Shown here: piece after piece, positions 7,140 through 13,659 of the stretch
Position numbering within the stretch: position 1 is the stretch's first letter
Layout: each line of letters begins with the position of its first letter
NCBI GenBank assembly: GCA_030837785.1
Contig: JAUQYA010000096.1
Span: 1 to 16,433 of the forward strand
Reading direction: 5' to 3'
DNA: 16,433 nt
Origin: Albidovulum sp.
Lineage (GTDB): Bacteria; Pseudomonadota; Alphaproteobacteria; Rhodobacterales; Rhodobacteraceae
Position numbers and translations under genes: made by a program
Notes under the pieces: model-generated
The model's database searches: none
Told to the model about the DNA's origin: nothing
Seen by the model: the letters and a program-made list of their open reading frames with translations, nothing else

Positions 7140-7222
7140 TGCGATTCCGGGCCCCCCGGGATTCGCATGTCCATCATTGATTCCACCGGGCACAGGGTCA
7201 CCCAGCCAAGGGCCTTCCGGTG
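7140..7222 (+). promoter_or_regulatory. Structured 5' leader of rpmC
   Basis: Two structured elements fill the leader. The first is a hairpin near the predicted transcript start: TGCGA (7140-7144) pairs with TCGCA (7163-7167), and the inner bases TCC then GGG pair with part of the C/G-rich core, allowing one mismatch and one bulge. The second is CACCGG (7184-7189) pairing with CCGGTG (7217-7222), enclosing the small palindromes GGGTCACCC and AAGGGCCTT. The second element ends about 25 bases before the ATG. Ribosomal operons are often autoregulated through leader RNA, but no known protein-binding motif was recognised here. Confidence 0.4.
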
Positions 7223-7246
7223 ATGTGAGAGAAGGAAGACGGCGAG

Positions 7247-7450
7247 ATGAACGCCACCGAACTGAAAGCGAAGACGCCCGACCAGCTCCGCGACGAGCTG
7301 GTGGCGCTCAAGAAGGAGGCCTTCAACCTCCGCTTCCGCCAGGCCACCGGCCAGCTTGAGAACACCGCCCGCATGAACGCCGTCCGCAAGGACGTGGCGC
7401 GCATCAAGACGGTGCTGAACCAGAAAGCCGCCGAAGCGGCGGCGAAGTAA
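7247..7450 (+). CDS. rpmC: 50S ribosomal protein L29
   Basis: L29 is a small two-helix large-subunit protein beside the exit tunnel that helps form the docking site for SRP and trigger factor together with L23. The 67-residue product begins MNATELKAKTPDQLRDELV and contains the family motif ALKKEAFNLRFRQATGQLEN, then an arginine-rich second helix (RMNAVRKDVARIKTVL). A ribosome-binding site, GAAGGAAG, is at 7231-7238. Unlike the usual order, L29 does not follow rplP directly but leads a separately promoted unit. rpsQ starts 12 bases after its stop. Confidence 0.97.
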   Translation: MNATELKAKTPDQLRDELVALKKEAFNLRFRQATGQLENTARMNAVRKDVARIKTVLNQKAAEAAAK

Positions 7451-7462
7451 GAGGACGACGAA

Positions 7463-7696
7463 ATGCCCAAACGTATCCTGCAAGGCGTCGTCACCTCGGA
7501 CAAGAACGCCCAGACGATCACCGTCCTGGTCGAGCGCCGCTTCAAGCACCCGCTGCTGCAAAAGACCGTGCGGAAATCGAAGAAATACCGCGCCCATGAC
7601 GCGGAAAACAAGTTCAAGGTCGGCGACACCGTCCGCATCGAGGAATGCGCGCCGATCTCGAAGACGAAGCGTTGGACGGTTGTGGTCGAAGCCTGA
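7463..7696 (+). CDS. rpsQ: 30S ribosomal protein S17
   Basis: S17 is a primary 16S rRNA-binding protein with an OB fold. The product has 77 residues, close to the usual 80-85, and carries MPKRILQGVVTSDKNAQTITVLVERR, the conserved HPLLQKTVRKSKKYRAHD and the closing SKTKRWTVVVEA. A GAGGA ribosome-binding site lies at 7451-7455. A 77-base gap follows before rplN, longer than most gaps in this block. Confidence 0.97.
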   Translation: MPKRILQGVVTSDKNAQTITVLVERRFKHPLLQKTVRKSKKYRAHDAENKFKVGDTVRIEECAPISKTKRWTVVVEA

Positions 7697-7773
7697 GGCT
7701 TTACCCCATAACCTCCTTCAAACGAAACCCTGGGCCACGGAAGAGAGTGGGCCCATAGGTCGGGAGAAACCAA
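7697..7773 (+). other. rpsQ-rplN intergenic region with a hairpin
   Basis: TGGGCCAC (7731-7738) can pair with GTGGGCCCA (7747-7755), with one bulged G, around an 8-base loop. There is no T-run. In E. coli this is the S10/spc operon boundary. I could not find a credible -35/-10 pair here, so read-through from rpmC looks more likely than a separate spc promoter. Confidence 0.4.
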
Positions 7774-8142
7774 ATGATCCAGATGCAGACCAATCTGGAT
7801 GTCGCTGACAACTCCGGCGCGCGCCGGGTGCAGTGCATCAAGGTCCTGGGGGGTTCCCACCGCCGCTATGCCAGCGTCGGCGACATCATCGTGGTGTCGG
7901 TCAAGGAAGCCATCCCGCGCGGCCGCGTGAAGAAGGGCGACGTCCGCAAGGCTGTCGTCGTGCGCACCGCCAAGGAGGTCCGTCGCGAGGACGGAACCTC
8001 GATCCGCTTCGACCGCAACGCCGCCGTCATCCTGAACAACCAGGGCGAACCGGTCGGCACCCGCATCTTCGGGCCGGTCGTCCGCGAACTGCGTGCGAAG
8101 AACTTCATGAAGATCATCTCGCTGGCGCCGGAGGTGCTGTGA
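7774..8142 (+). CDS. rplN: 50S ribosomal protein L14
   Basis: L14 is a large-subunit protein at the subunit interface, and also the docking site of the silencing factor RsfS. It has 122 residues, exactly the canonical length, with MIQMQTNLDVADNSGARRVQCIKVLGG and the signature RFDRNAAVILNNQGEPVGTRIFGPV. A GGGAGAAA ribosome-binding site is at 7762-7769. Its TGA overlaps the rplX ATG (TGATG), a coupled junction. Confidence 0.98.
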   Translation: MIQMQTNLDVADNSGARRVQCIKVLGGSHRRYASVGDIIVVSVKEAIPRGRVKKGDVRKAVVVRTAKEVRREDGTSIRFDRNAAVILNNQGEPVGTRIFGPVVRELRAKNFMKIISLAPEVL

Positions 8143-8446
8143 TGGCTGCGAAACTCCGTAAAGGCGACAAGGTCGTCGTCCTTGCCGGCAAGGACAAGGG
8201 CAAGAAGGGCGAGATCACCTCGGTCGATCCCAAGGCCAACAAGGCCGTGGTCGACGGCGTGAACATCGCGATCCGCCACCAGCGCCAGACCCAGACGAAC
8301 CAGGGCGGCCGCCAGCCGAAGGCGATGCCGGTCGACCTGTCGAACCTGGCGATCGTCGACAAGAACGGCAAGGCCACCCGCGTCGGCTTCCGCATGGAAG
8401 GCGACAAGAAGGTCCGCTTCGCCAAGACCACCGGGGAGGCGCTCTG

Positions 8447-8447
<1 letters not shown>
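8142..8447 (+). CDS. rplX: 50S ribosomal protein L24
   Basis: L24 is one of the two assembly-initiator proteins of the large subunit. The ATG in the TGATG overlap with rplN was chosen because MAAKLRKGDKVVVLAGKDKGKKG is the conserved N-terminus containing the KOW motif; the same frame is open further upstream only inside rplN. The protein has 101 residues and ends VRFAKTTGEAL. A second TGATG overlap leads into rplE. GGAGG at 8136 to 8130 is not obvious, so translation probably depends on termination of rplN. Confidence 0.97.
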
Positions 8448-9007
<560 letters not shown>

Positions 9008-9024
9008 TCGCGGAGGACGAACGA

Positions 9025-9330
9025 ATGGCGAAGAAATCCATGGTGAACCGCGAAACCAAGCGCGCGAAGCTGGTCAAGCAGTATGCGGCCAGACGGGCGG
9101 CGCTGAAGGCGGTGATCGAGGACCAGGCGAAGCCGATGGAAGAGCGGTTCAAGGCCTCGATGAAACTGGCGAAGCTGCCGCGCAACTCCTCGGCCACGCG
9201 GATCCACAACCGCTGCCAGCTGACGGGCCGTCCGCACGCCTATTACCGCAAGCTCAAGCTCAGCCGCATCATGCTGCGCGATCTCGCCTCGATGGGGCAG
9301 ATCCCGGGCATGGTCAAGTCGAGCTGGTAA
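9025..9330 (+). CDS. rpsN: 30S ribosomal protein S14, zinc-independent form
   Basis: S14 assembles into the head of the small subunit. The 101-residue product is the long, zinc-independent (C-) type: it has a single cysteine and no CxxC pairs. Family features are MAKKSMVNRETKR, the segment LPRNSSATRIHNRCQLTGRPHAYYRK and the end MGQIPGMVKSSW. A GCGGAGGA ribosome-binding site precedes the ATG by several bases. Confidence 0.98.
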   Translation: MAKKSMVNRETKRAKLVKQYAARRAALKAVIEDQAKPMEERFKASMKLAKLPRNSSATRIHNRCQLTGRPHAYYRKLKLSRIMLRDLASMGQIPGMVKSSW

Positions 9331-9343
9331 GGAGGACAGGATC

Positions 9344-9742
9344 ATGTCGATGAACGATCCGCTGGGCGATATGCTGACCCGCATCCGCAACGCGCAGATG
9401 CGTGGCAAGTCCACCGTCCGCACGCCGTCCTCCAAGCTCCGCGCCTGGGTGCTCGACGTGCTCAAGGACGAGGGCTACATCCGCGGCTATGAAAAGGTTC
9501 AGACGGCCGAGGGCCACGATGAACTGGAGATCAGCCTGAAATACTTCGAAGGCACGCCGGTGATCCGCGAGATCAGGCGCGTCTCGAAGCCGGGTCGCCG
9601 CGTCTATGCCGGCGTCAAGGACATCCCCTCGGTCCGTCAGGGCCTCGGGGTCTCCATCGTCTCCACGCCGAAGGGCGTGATGTCGGATGCGGCCGCACGG
9701 AGCGCCAATGTTGGCGGCGAAGTGCTCTGCACCGTGTTCTGA
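9344..9742 (+). CDS. rpsH: 30S ribosomal protein S8
   Basis: S8 is a primary 16S rRNA-binding protein and, in E. coli, the translational repressor of the spc operon. It has 132 residues. MSMNDPLGDMLTRIRNAQMR was taken as the start: it matches the alphaproteobacterial form and has a strong AAGGAGGA site at 9330-9337. The ATG two codons in is possible but less likely. The C-terminal rRNA-binding signature STPKGVMSDAAARSANVGGEVLCTVF is complete. Confidence 0.98.
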   Translation: MSMNDPLGDMLTRIRNAQMRGKSTVRTPSSKLRAWVLDVLKDEGYIRGYEKVQTAEGHDELEISLKYFEGTPVIREIRRVSKPGRRVYAGVKDIPSVRQGLGVSIVSTPKGVMSDAAARSANVGGEVLCTVF

Positions 9743-9752
9743 GGAGGGGCCA

Positions 9753-10286
9753 ATGTCTCGTATCGGCAAGAAACCCGTTCCCGTCCCGGCCGGCGTCACC
9801 GCCAACATCTCGGGCCAGACCGTCGAGGTGAAGGGGCCGAAGGGCGTCCTTTCGTTCACCGCCACCGACGATGTGGCGATCTCGCTCGGCGACGGCGCCC
9901 TTTCGGTGACGCCGCGCGGCACCTCGAAGCGCGCGCGCCAGCAATGGGGCATGTCGCGGTCGATGCTCGAGAACCTCGTCACCGGCGTGACCAAGGGCTT
10001 CAGGAAAGAGCTTGAAATCCAGGGCGTCGGCTATCGCGCGGCGATGCAGGGCAACGTCCTGAAACTGTCGCTCGGCTACAGCCACGAGGTCAACTTCGAC
10101 GTGCCGAAGGGCGTGACCGTCACGACCCCGAAGCAGACCGAAATCGTCGTGGAGGGGATCGACCCGCAGCTCGTCGGCCAGGTCGCGGCCAACATCCGCG
10201 AATGGCGCGGCCCCGAGCCCTACAAGGGCAAGGGCATCCGCTACAAGGGCGAGTTCATCTTCCGCAAGGAAGGCAAGAAGAAGTAA
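9753..10286 (+). CDS. rplF: 50S ribosomal protein L6
   Basis: L6 is a two-domain protein near the GTPase-associated region of the large subunit. The start at 9753 was chosen because MSRIGKKPVPVPAGV is the conserved N-terminus and a strong GAGGAGGGG site (9741-9749) sits just before it; the frame upstream is open only inside rpsH. The product has 177 residues, the canonical length. ELEIQGVGYRAAMQGNVLKLSLGYSH and the C-terminal REWRGPEPYKGKGIRYKGE are clear family markers. Confidence 0.98.
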   Translation: MSRIGKKPVPVPAGVTANISGQTVEVKGPKGVLSFTATDDVAISLGDGALSVTPRGTSKRARQQWGMSRSMLENLVTGVTKGFRKELEIQGVGYRAAMQGNVLKLSLGYSHEVNFDVPKGVTVTTPKQTEIVVEGIDPQLVGQVAANIREWRGPEPYKGKGIRYKGEFIFRKEGKKK

Positions 10287-10297
10287 GGACCGGACAC

Positions 10298-10657
10298 ATG
10301 GCAAACAGCAAACGGGATCTGTTCCTCAAGCGCCGCCTGCGCGTCCGGAACAAGCTTCGCAAGATGGCCGACGGGCGCGCGCGCCTCTCGGTCCACCGCT
10401 CGTCGAAAAACATCAGCGTCCAGCTGATCGACGACGTGAAGGGCGTCACGCTCGCCGCGGCCTCCTCGCTCGAGAAGGACCTGGGCGTCATCGGCAGGAA
10501 CAACGTCGAGGCGGCCAGGAAGGTCGGCGCGGCGATTGCCGAGCGGGCGAAGAAGGCCGGGGTCGAGACGTGCTACTTCGACCGCGGCGGCTTCCTCTTC
10601 CACGGCAAGATCAAGGCGCTTGCCGATGCGGCCCGCGAAGGCGGCCTGAAGTTCTGA
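10298..10657 (+). CDS. rplR: 50S ribosomal protein L18
   Basis: L18 delivers 5S rRNA to the large subunit together with L5. The start at ATG 10298 (MANSKRDLFLKRRLRVRNKL) gives the standard 119 residues; the longer open frame overlaps rplF. The core RLSVHRSSKNISVQLIDD and the end CYFDRGGFLFHGKIKALADAAREGGLKF are diagnostic. A weak AAGGA (10284-10288) is the only ribosome-binding site. An unusually long 125-base gap separates it from rpsE. Confidence 0.97.
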   Translation: MANSKRDLFLKRRLRVRNKLRKMADGRARLSVHRSSKNISVQLIDDVKGVTLAAASSLEKDLGVIGRNNVEAARKVGAAIAERAKKAGVETCYFDRGGFLFHGKIKALADAAREGGLKF

Positions 10658-10664
10658 CGAATGC

Positions 10665-10763
10665 GGGTGGCGCCCCTCAAACGGGCGCGCCACCCCGATG
10701 ATCCGGGCCCCCGATCCGGTCGGGGACACCAGGATTGGCCCACCACGGCGCGAAAGCCGCGCC
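10665..10763 (+). promoter_or_regulatory. Three consecutive hairpins between rplR and rpsE
   Basis: Hairpin 1: GGGTGGCGC (10665-10673) with GCGCCACCC (10687-10695), plus an inner CCC/GGG. Hairpin 2: CCCCGA (10709-10714) with TCGGGG (10720-10725) around a 5-base loop. Hairpin 3: GGCGCG (10747-10752) with CGCGCC (10758-10763), ending 7 bases before the rpsE Shine-Dalgarno AAGGA (10771-10775). None is followed by a T-run, so they are not obvious terminators. They may be mRNA stabilising, processing or regulatory elements. Confidence 0.6.
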
Positions 10764-10782
10764 ACCATGCAAGGAATGCCTC

Positions 10783-11361
10783 ATGGCAGAACGTGAACAC
10801 CGCGGGCAAGGCCGCGACCGCCGCGAAGACCGCCGCGAGCGCGAGGAAACCCCCGAATTCGCCGATCGTCTCGTTGCGATCAACCGTGTGTCGAAGACGG
10901 TGAAGGGCGGCAAGCGCTTCGGCTTCGCGGCCCTCGTGGTGGTCGGTGACCAGCGCGGCCGCGTCGGCTTCGGCAAGGGCAAGGCCAAGGAAGTGCCGGA
11001 AGCGATCCGCAAGGCCACCGAACAGGCCAAGCGCTCGCTCATCCGCGTGCCGCTGCGCGACGGGCGGACGCTCCACCACGACACCGAGGGCCGCCACGGT
11101 GCGGGCCGGGTGGTGATGCGCACCGCGGTCGCGGGCACCGGGATCATCGCCGGTGGCCCGATGCGCGCCGTGTTCGAGATGCTGGGCGTGCAGGACGTCG
11201 TGGCCAAGTCGATGGGGTCGCAGAACCCCTACAACATGATCCGCGCCACGATCGACGGCCTGAAGCAGGAATCGAGCCCCCGCCAGGTCGCGCAGCGCCG
11301 CGGCAAGAAGGTGGCCGACATCCTCAAGAAGCCCGAAGCGGCCGAAGCGGCGGAGGCCTGA
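10783..11361 (+). CDS. rpsE: 30S ribosomal protein S5
   Basis: S5 lies at the mRNA entry and decoding region and affects accuracy. ATG 10783 was chosen: it follows AAGGA at 10771-10775, and MAEREHRGQGRDRRE matches related proteins. An in-frame ATG at 10735 would add 16 residues (MAHHGAKAAPPCKECL) read through a hairpin and is rejected. The product has 192 residues: an Arg/Glu-rich N-terminal extension, the S5 double-stranded RNA-binding domain (RVSKTVKGGKRFGFAALVVVGD, then GRVGFGKGKAKEVPEAIRKA) and the C-terminal domain (GTGIIAGGPMRAVFEMLGV). It ends with an Ala/Glu tail. rpmD starts 5 bases after the stop. Confidence 0.98.
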   Translation: MAEREHRGQGRDRREDRREREETPEFADRLVAINRVSKTVKGGKRFGFAALVVVGDQRGRVGFGKGKAKEVPEAIRKATEQAKRSLIRVPLRDGRTLHHDTEGRHGAGRVVMRTAVAGTGIIAGGPMRAVFEMLGVQDVVAKSMGSQNPYNMIRATIDGLKQESSPRQVAQRRGKKVADILKKPEAAEAAEA

Positions 11362-11366
11362 GAGAC

Positions 11367-11561
11367 ATGGCGAAGAAGAAAACCATCGTCGTGAAGCAGA
11401 TCGCTTCGCCGGCCCGCCGTCCTGCCGTCCAGGCGGCGACGCTGAAAGGACTCGGCCTCGGCAAGATCAACCGCACCCGCGAGCTCGAGGACACGCCCTC
11501 GGTCCGCGGCATGGTCAACAAGATCCCGCATCTCGTGACCATCGTCGAAGAGCGCGGCTGA
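11367..11561 (+). CDS. rpmD: 50S ribosomal protein L30
   Basis: L30 is a small large-subunit protein that is absent from some bacteria. It has 64 residues, with MAKKKTIVVKQIASPARRPAVQ and the family core LKGLGLGKINRTRELEDTPSVRGMVNKIPHLV. It follows rpsE closely. It is the last gene of this ribosomal block: rplO does not follow directly as in the usual spc order, and a strong terminator begins about 20 bases after the stop. Confidence 0.97.
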   Translation: MAKKKTIVVKQIASPARRPAVQAATLKGLGLGKINRTRELEDTPSVRGMVNKIPHLVTIVEERG

Positions 11562-11582
11562 CTCCCGCGCGTCACAGTTGAA

Positions 11583-11620
11583 GAACGCCCCGGTCGAGAG
11601 GCCGGGGCGTTCGCCGTTTT
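11583..11620 (+). terminator. Intrinsic terminator after rpmD
   Basis: GAACGCCCCGG (11583-11593) pairs perfectly with CCGGGGCGTTC (11602-11612). A further T-G and C-G pair close a GAGA (GNRA) tetraloop at 11596-11599. A GCCGTTTT tail follows. This is a confident rho-independent terminator ending the rpmC-rpmD unit. Confidence 0.9.
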
Positions 11621-11666
11621 CGCCCGGCGTGCCGCAGCGGTTCGGCTCCGCCCGGAGCCTCGCCGG

Positions 11667-11695
11667 TTGATGCGCGGCACGGGCCCCGCTAGGCT
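11667..11695 (+). promoter_or_regulatory. Promoter of the DUF2585 gene
   Basis: TTGATG (11667-11672), 17 bases, TAGGCT (11690-11695). The -35 matches consensus at 4 of 6 positions and the -10 at 3 of 6. It lies between the rpmD terminator and the start codon, with the start of transcription expected near 11702, giving a short leader of about 30 bases. Confidence 0.6.
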
Positions 11696-11728
11696 CGCGC
11701 CGCAACCGGCAGAAGCGGACGATCCGGC

Positions 11729-12310
11729 GTGATCATGAAGCTCCTCTCCCTCGCGGCCCTTCTCGGCTCCGTCGCCATCGGCGTGACGCTCCGGGCCTGG
11801 GGGCAGCCGCTTGTCAGCGCCAGCGGGAAGATCAGCCTCTGGGTCAATTCGGTCTGGTCGGGCGAAAATTCGCAGCAGATTGCCGACTGGTATACGCTGT
11901 CGCATGTGATCCACGGGATGCTGATCGCCCTGGCCGGGCGCGCGCTGGGCTGGCGGATCGGCTTCCCTCTGGCGCTCGGGGTCGCCATCGCGACCGGCGT
12001 CGGCTGGGAGATCGGCGAGCACACGACCTGGGTGCTCGAAAGGTTTCGGGGCGAGACGATCTATCAGGGCTATCGCGGTGACACCGTCCTGAACGCGGTC
12101 TGCGACTATCTCTTCATGCTGGGCGGGTTCGCGCTCGGCGCTTCGGCGCGGGTCCGCACCAGCCTTCTCCTCATCCTCGGCCTCGAGGTTGCGTCGGCGC
12201 TTGTCGCGCGCGACAGCCTGATCCTCACCACGATCCGCGTGGTGCACCCGGTTCCAGCGATCACCGCGTGGCAGGACGCGGCGAATCCGCGCAGCGCGCC
12301 CGGCCCGTGA
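11729..12310 (+). CDS. DUF2585 (UPF0314) family membrane protein
   Basis: A multi-pass membrane protein of unknown function, found mainly in alphaproteobacteria. It has 193 residues counted from the GTG at 11729, or 191 from the ATG at 11735; no strong ribosome-binding site decides between them. About five hydrophobic segments are visible, the first at residues 4-24. The family pattern is clear and polar for a membrane protein: NSQQIADWYTLSHVIHG (47-63), GWEIGE (92-97), YRGDTVLNAVCDY (115-127) and RDSLIL (161-166). Conserved His59, His62, Glu94, Glu97, Asp118, Asn122, Asp126 and Asp162 could line a metal or substrate site, but no function is established. It has its own promoter and lies between rpmD and rplO beside a GFA-domain gene. 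Confidence 0.85.
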   Translation: MIMKLLSLAALLGSVAIGVTLRAWGQPLVSASGKISLWVNSVWSGENSQQIADWYTLSHVIHGMLIALAGRALGWRIGFPLALGVAIATGVGWEIGEHTTWVLERFRGETIYQGYRGDTVLNAVCDYLFMLGGFALGASARVRTSLLLILGLEVASALVARDSLILTTIRVVHPVPAITAWQDAANPRSAPGP

Positions 12311-12437
12311 CCTGCCGCAACGGCGTGGCTGCGGGGGGGGGCCGAACCGCCCCGAAGAATTCTGTCGCTTTTTGCGCCGGACTGAGGTGGAATTCGCCCG
12401 CGCGCCTCGAGAGCCTGGCGCCAGGAGGAGAAGAAGC
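12311..12437. other. Gap with a G9 tract and a weak hairpin
   Basis: A run of nine G occurs at 12333-12341. Its end can form a small hairpin: GGGGC (12338-12342) with GCCCC (12349-12353). A T5 run lies about 17 bases further on, too far for a standard terminator. No convincing promoter for the following gene was seen, so it may be co-transcribed with the DUF2585 gene. Its ribosome-binding site, AGGAGGAG, is at 12423-12430. Confidence 0.4.
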
Positions 12438-12878
12438 ATGTCCAGCCCGTATCTGGGCGGATGCGAGCACCATCGCGTCCGCGCCTCTGCCGAACCGATC
12501 GACAACCACGAATGCCACTGCAACGTGTGCAAGAAGGTCACCGGCCAGCACACGACCCACGTGGCGTTCTTCAACCACGGCGACATCAAGGCCGAGAAGG
12601 AGGCCACGATGAAGCGCGTGCCCTTCAATGCCGACAACCCCAACGGCCCGCTCGAAATCTGCCTCTGCGAGGATTGCGGCGCGGTCCTGATGCTCGACGA
12701 CCGGCAAAAGCGCATCCGGGTCGCGGTGCCGAACGTCATGGGCTATGACGACGCCAAGTTTCCGAAGGCGACCTACCATGCCTTCTGGGACGAGACGAAG
12801 GGCTATCCGAAGCCCCATGATGGACGCCCGGTCTACGAAGGGTTGCAGCCCTCGTTCGTCTGGCCGAAGGGGGCGTGA
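12438..12878 (+). CDS. GFA/CENP-V domain zinc protein (glutathione-dependent formaldehyde-activating enzyme-like)
   Basis: A 146-residue cytoplasmic protein of the GFA fold, named after the glutathione-dependent formaldehyde-activating enzyme. Most members have no proven activity. The start at 12438 follows an excellent AGGAGGAG site; the open frame upstream lacks one. The central zinc ligands are present: Cys26-His-Cys28-x2-Cys31 followed by KKVTG, and Cys77-x2-Cys80-Gly. The N-terminal structural zinc motif, normally Cys-x-Cys-Gly, is altered: Cys9 is kept, but the second position is His11 (GGCEHH). Cys75 is an additional nearby cysteine. Catalysis of the formaldehyde-glutathione reaction should not be assumed. 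It is encoded 127 bases after the DUF2585 gene, on the same strand. Confidence 0.85.
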   Translation: MSSPYLGGCEHHRVRASAEPIDNHECHCNVCKKVTGQHTTHVAFFNHGDIKAEKEATMKRVPFNADNPNGPLEICLCEDCGAVLMLDDRQKRIRVAVPNVMGYDDAKFPKATYHAFWDETKGYPKPHDGRPVYEGLQPSFVWPKGA

Positions 12879-12950
12879 GGCCGATCCGGCGCCGGCCTGA
12901 CGTCACCGCCGGCCCGCACGCCGGGCGACGCGCCCCGGACGGGGCGCGTC
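12879..12950 (+). terminator. Hairpin cluster after the GFA-domain gene, possible terminator
   Basis: Three stems lie in a row: AGGCCG with CGGCCT around the stop codon (about 12878-12898), GCCCG with CGGGC (about 12912-12926), and a perfect 10-bp stem GACGCGCCCC (12927-12936) with GGGGCGCGTC (12941-12950) around a GGAC loop. No T-run follows. The last stem ends 7 bases before the -35 of the next promoter. Its position suggests a terminator or insulator, but this is not certain. Confidence 0.5.
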
Positions 12951-12957
12951 CAGCCCC

Positions 12958-12986
12958 TTGATCGGAGCCGCGGCCGCGTCTATACG
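12958..12986 (+). promoter_or_regulatory. Sigma70-type promoter for rplO-secY-adk
   Basis: TTGATC (12958-12963), exactly 17 bases, TATACG (12981-12986); both hexamers match consensus at 4 of 6 positions. The predicted leader is about 87 bases before the rplO ATG. It separates rplO-secY-adk transcription from the rest of the spc genes. Confidence 0.75.
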
Positions 12987-13079
12987 CAGCCGGTCGGGGC
13001 AATCCCGATTCACCGCAAGCAAGAAATGCCGTGTGGCCCCATCCGTCGCTGGGGGGCTTGTCCGGCCAGGAGAAGCGAC

Positions 13080-13556
13080 ATGAAACTGAACGAACTCCGG
13101 GACAATCCCGGCGCAGCGAAGAAATCCAAGCGCGTGGCGCGCGGTCCCGGCTCGGGCAAGGGCAAGACCGCCGGCCGCGGCATCAAGGGTCAGAAGTCCC
13201 GCTCAGGCGTGACCATCGGCGGCTACGAGGGCGGCCAGATGCCGCTTTACCGGCGCCTGCCGAAGCGCGGCTTCACCAAGCCGAACGCCAAGAGCTACGC
13301 GGTCGTGAACCTCGGCCAGATCCAGGCCTTCGTCGACGCCGGCAAACTCGACGCCAAGGCCGACGTCACCGAGGATGCGCTGGTTGCCGCCGGCGTGGTG
13401 CGCCGCAAGCTTGATGGCGTGCGCGTGCTCGCCAAGGGCGAGGTCAAGGCCAAGCTGAAGCTTTCCGTCACCGGCGCCTCCAAGGCGGCGATCGCCGCGG
13501 TCGAGAAGGCGGGCGGCACGCTGACCGTTGCCGGGGCAGCGGCGGCGGCCGAATAA
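13080..13556 (+). CDS. rplO: 50S ribosomal protein L15
   Basis: L15 is a late-assembling large-subunit protein. ATG 13080 was chosen: AGGAGAAG (13068-13075) precedes it, and MKLNELRDNPGAAKKSKRVARG is the conserved N-terminus. An in-frame ATG at 13026 would add 18 unrelated residues. The product has 158 residues, with the glycine-rich rRNA-binding N-terminus (GPGSGKGKTAGRGIKGQKSR, then GYEGGQMPLYRRLPKRGF) and an Ala/Lys-rich C-terminal domain ending in an alanine run. It is the first gene of a separately promoted unit with secY and adk. Confidence 0.97.
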   Translation: MKLNELRDNPGAAKKSKRVARGPGSGKGKTAGRGIKGQKSRSGVTIGGYEGGQMPLYRRLPKRGFTKPNAKSYAVVNLGQIQAFVDAGKLDAKADVTEDALVAAGVVRRKLDGVRVLAKGEVKAKLKLSVTGASKAAIAAVEKAGGTLTVAGAAAAAE

Positions 13557-13575
13557 GGTGTTGTGGGCGGCCCTC

Positions 13576-13639
13576 GCGGCGCTTACATAGGCACAAGTTT
13601 TCCAAGCGCCGCCTGACCGGAAAACGGTTCGGCGGCGCT
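13576..13639 (+). promoter_or_regulatory. secY leader with two mutually exclusive stems
   Basis: Segment A GCGGCGCTT (13576-13584) can pair over 9 bp with B AAGCGCCGC (13604-13612). The same B bases also pair with C: AGCGCCGCC (13605-13613) with GGCGGCGCT (13631-13639), extended after one mismatch by GACCG/CGGTT around a GAAAA loop. The B-C stem is longer and should win if both are available. It ends 20 bases before the chosen secY start. A very weak promoter-like TTGTGG-N17-TACATA is at 13561-13589. The switch is inferred from base pairing only. Confidence 0.45.
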
Positions 13640-13659
13640 CTCACATGAGAGAGACCGGA

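Noticed and set aside
7102..7359. Plus-strand ORF starting near the rpmC promoter
   Set aside because: It overlaps rpmC out of frame and has no recognisable protein features.
7680..7712. Possible spc promoter between rpsQ and rplN (TTGTGG ... CATAAC)
   Set aside because: The spacing is 21 bases, too long for a sigma70 promoter, and no better pair was found.
10735..10782. Longer S5 start adding 16 residues
   Set aside because: No good Shine-Dalgarno, the extension is read through a hairpin, and it does not resemble S5. ATG 10783 has AAGGA and the family N-terminus.
13645..13659. Longer SecY start adding MRETG
   Set aside because: The codon lies only 5 bases past a strong hairpin without a Shine-Dalgarno; the next ATG matches the known N-terminus.
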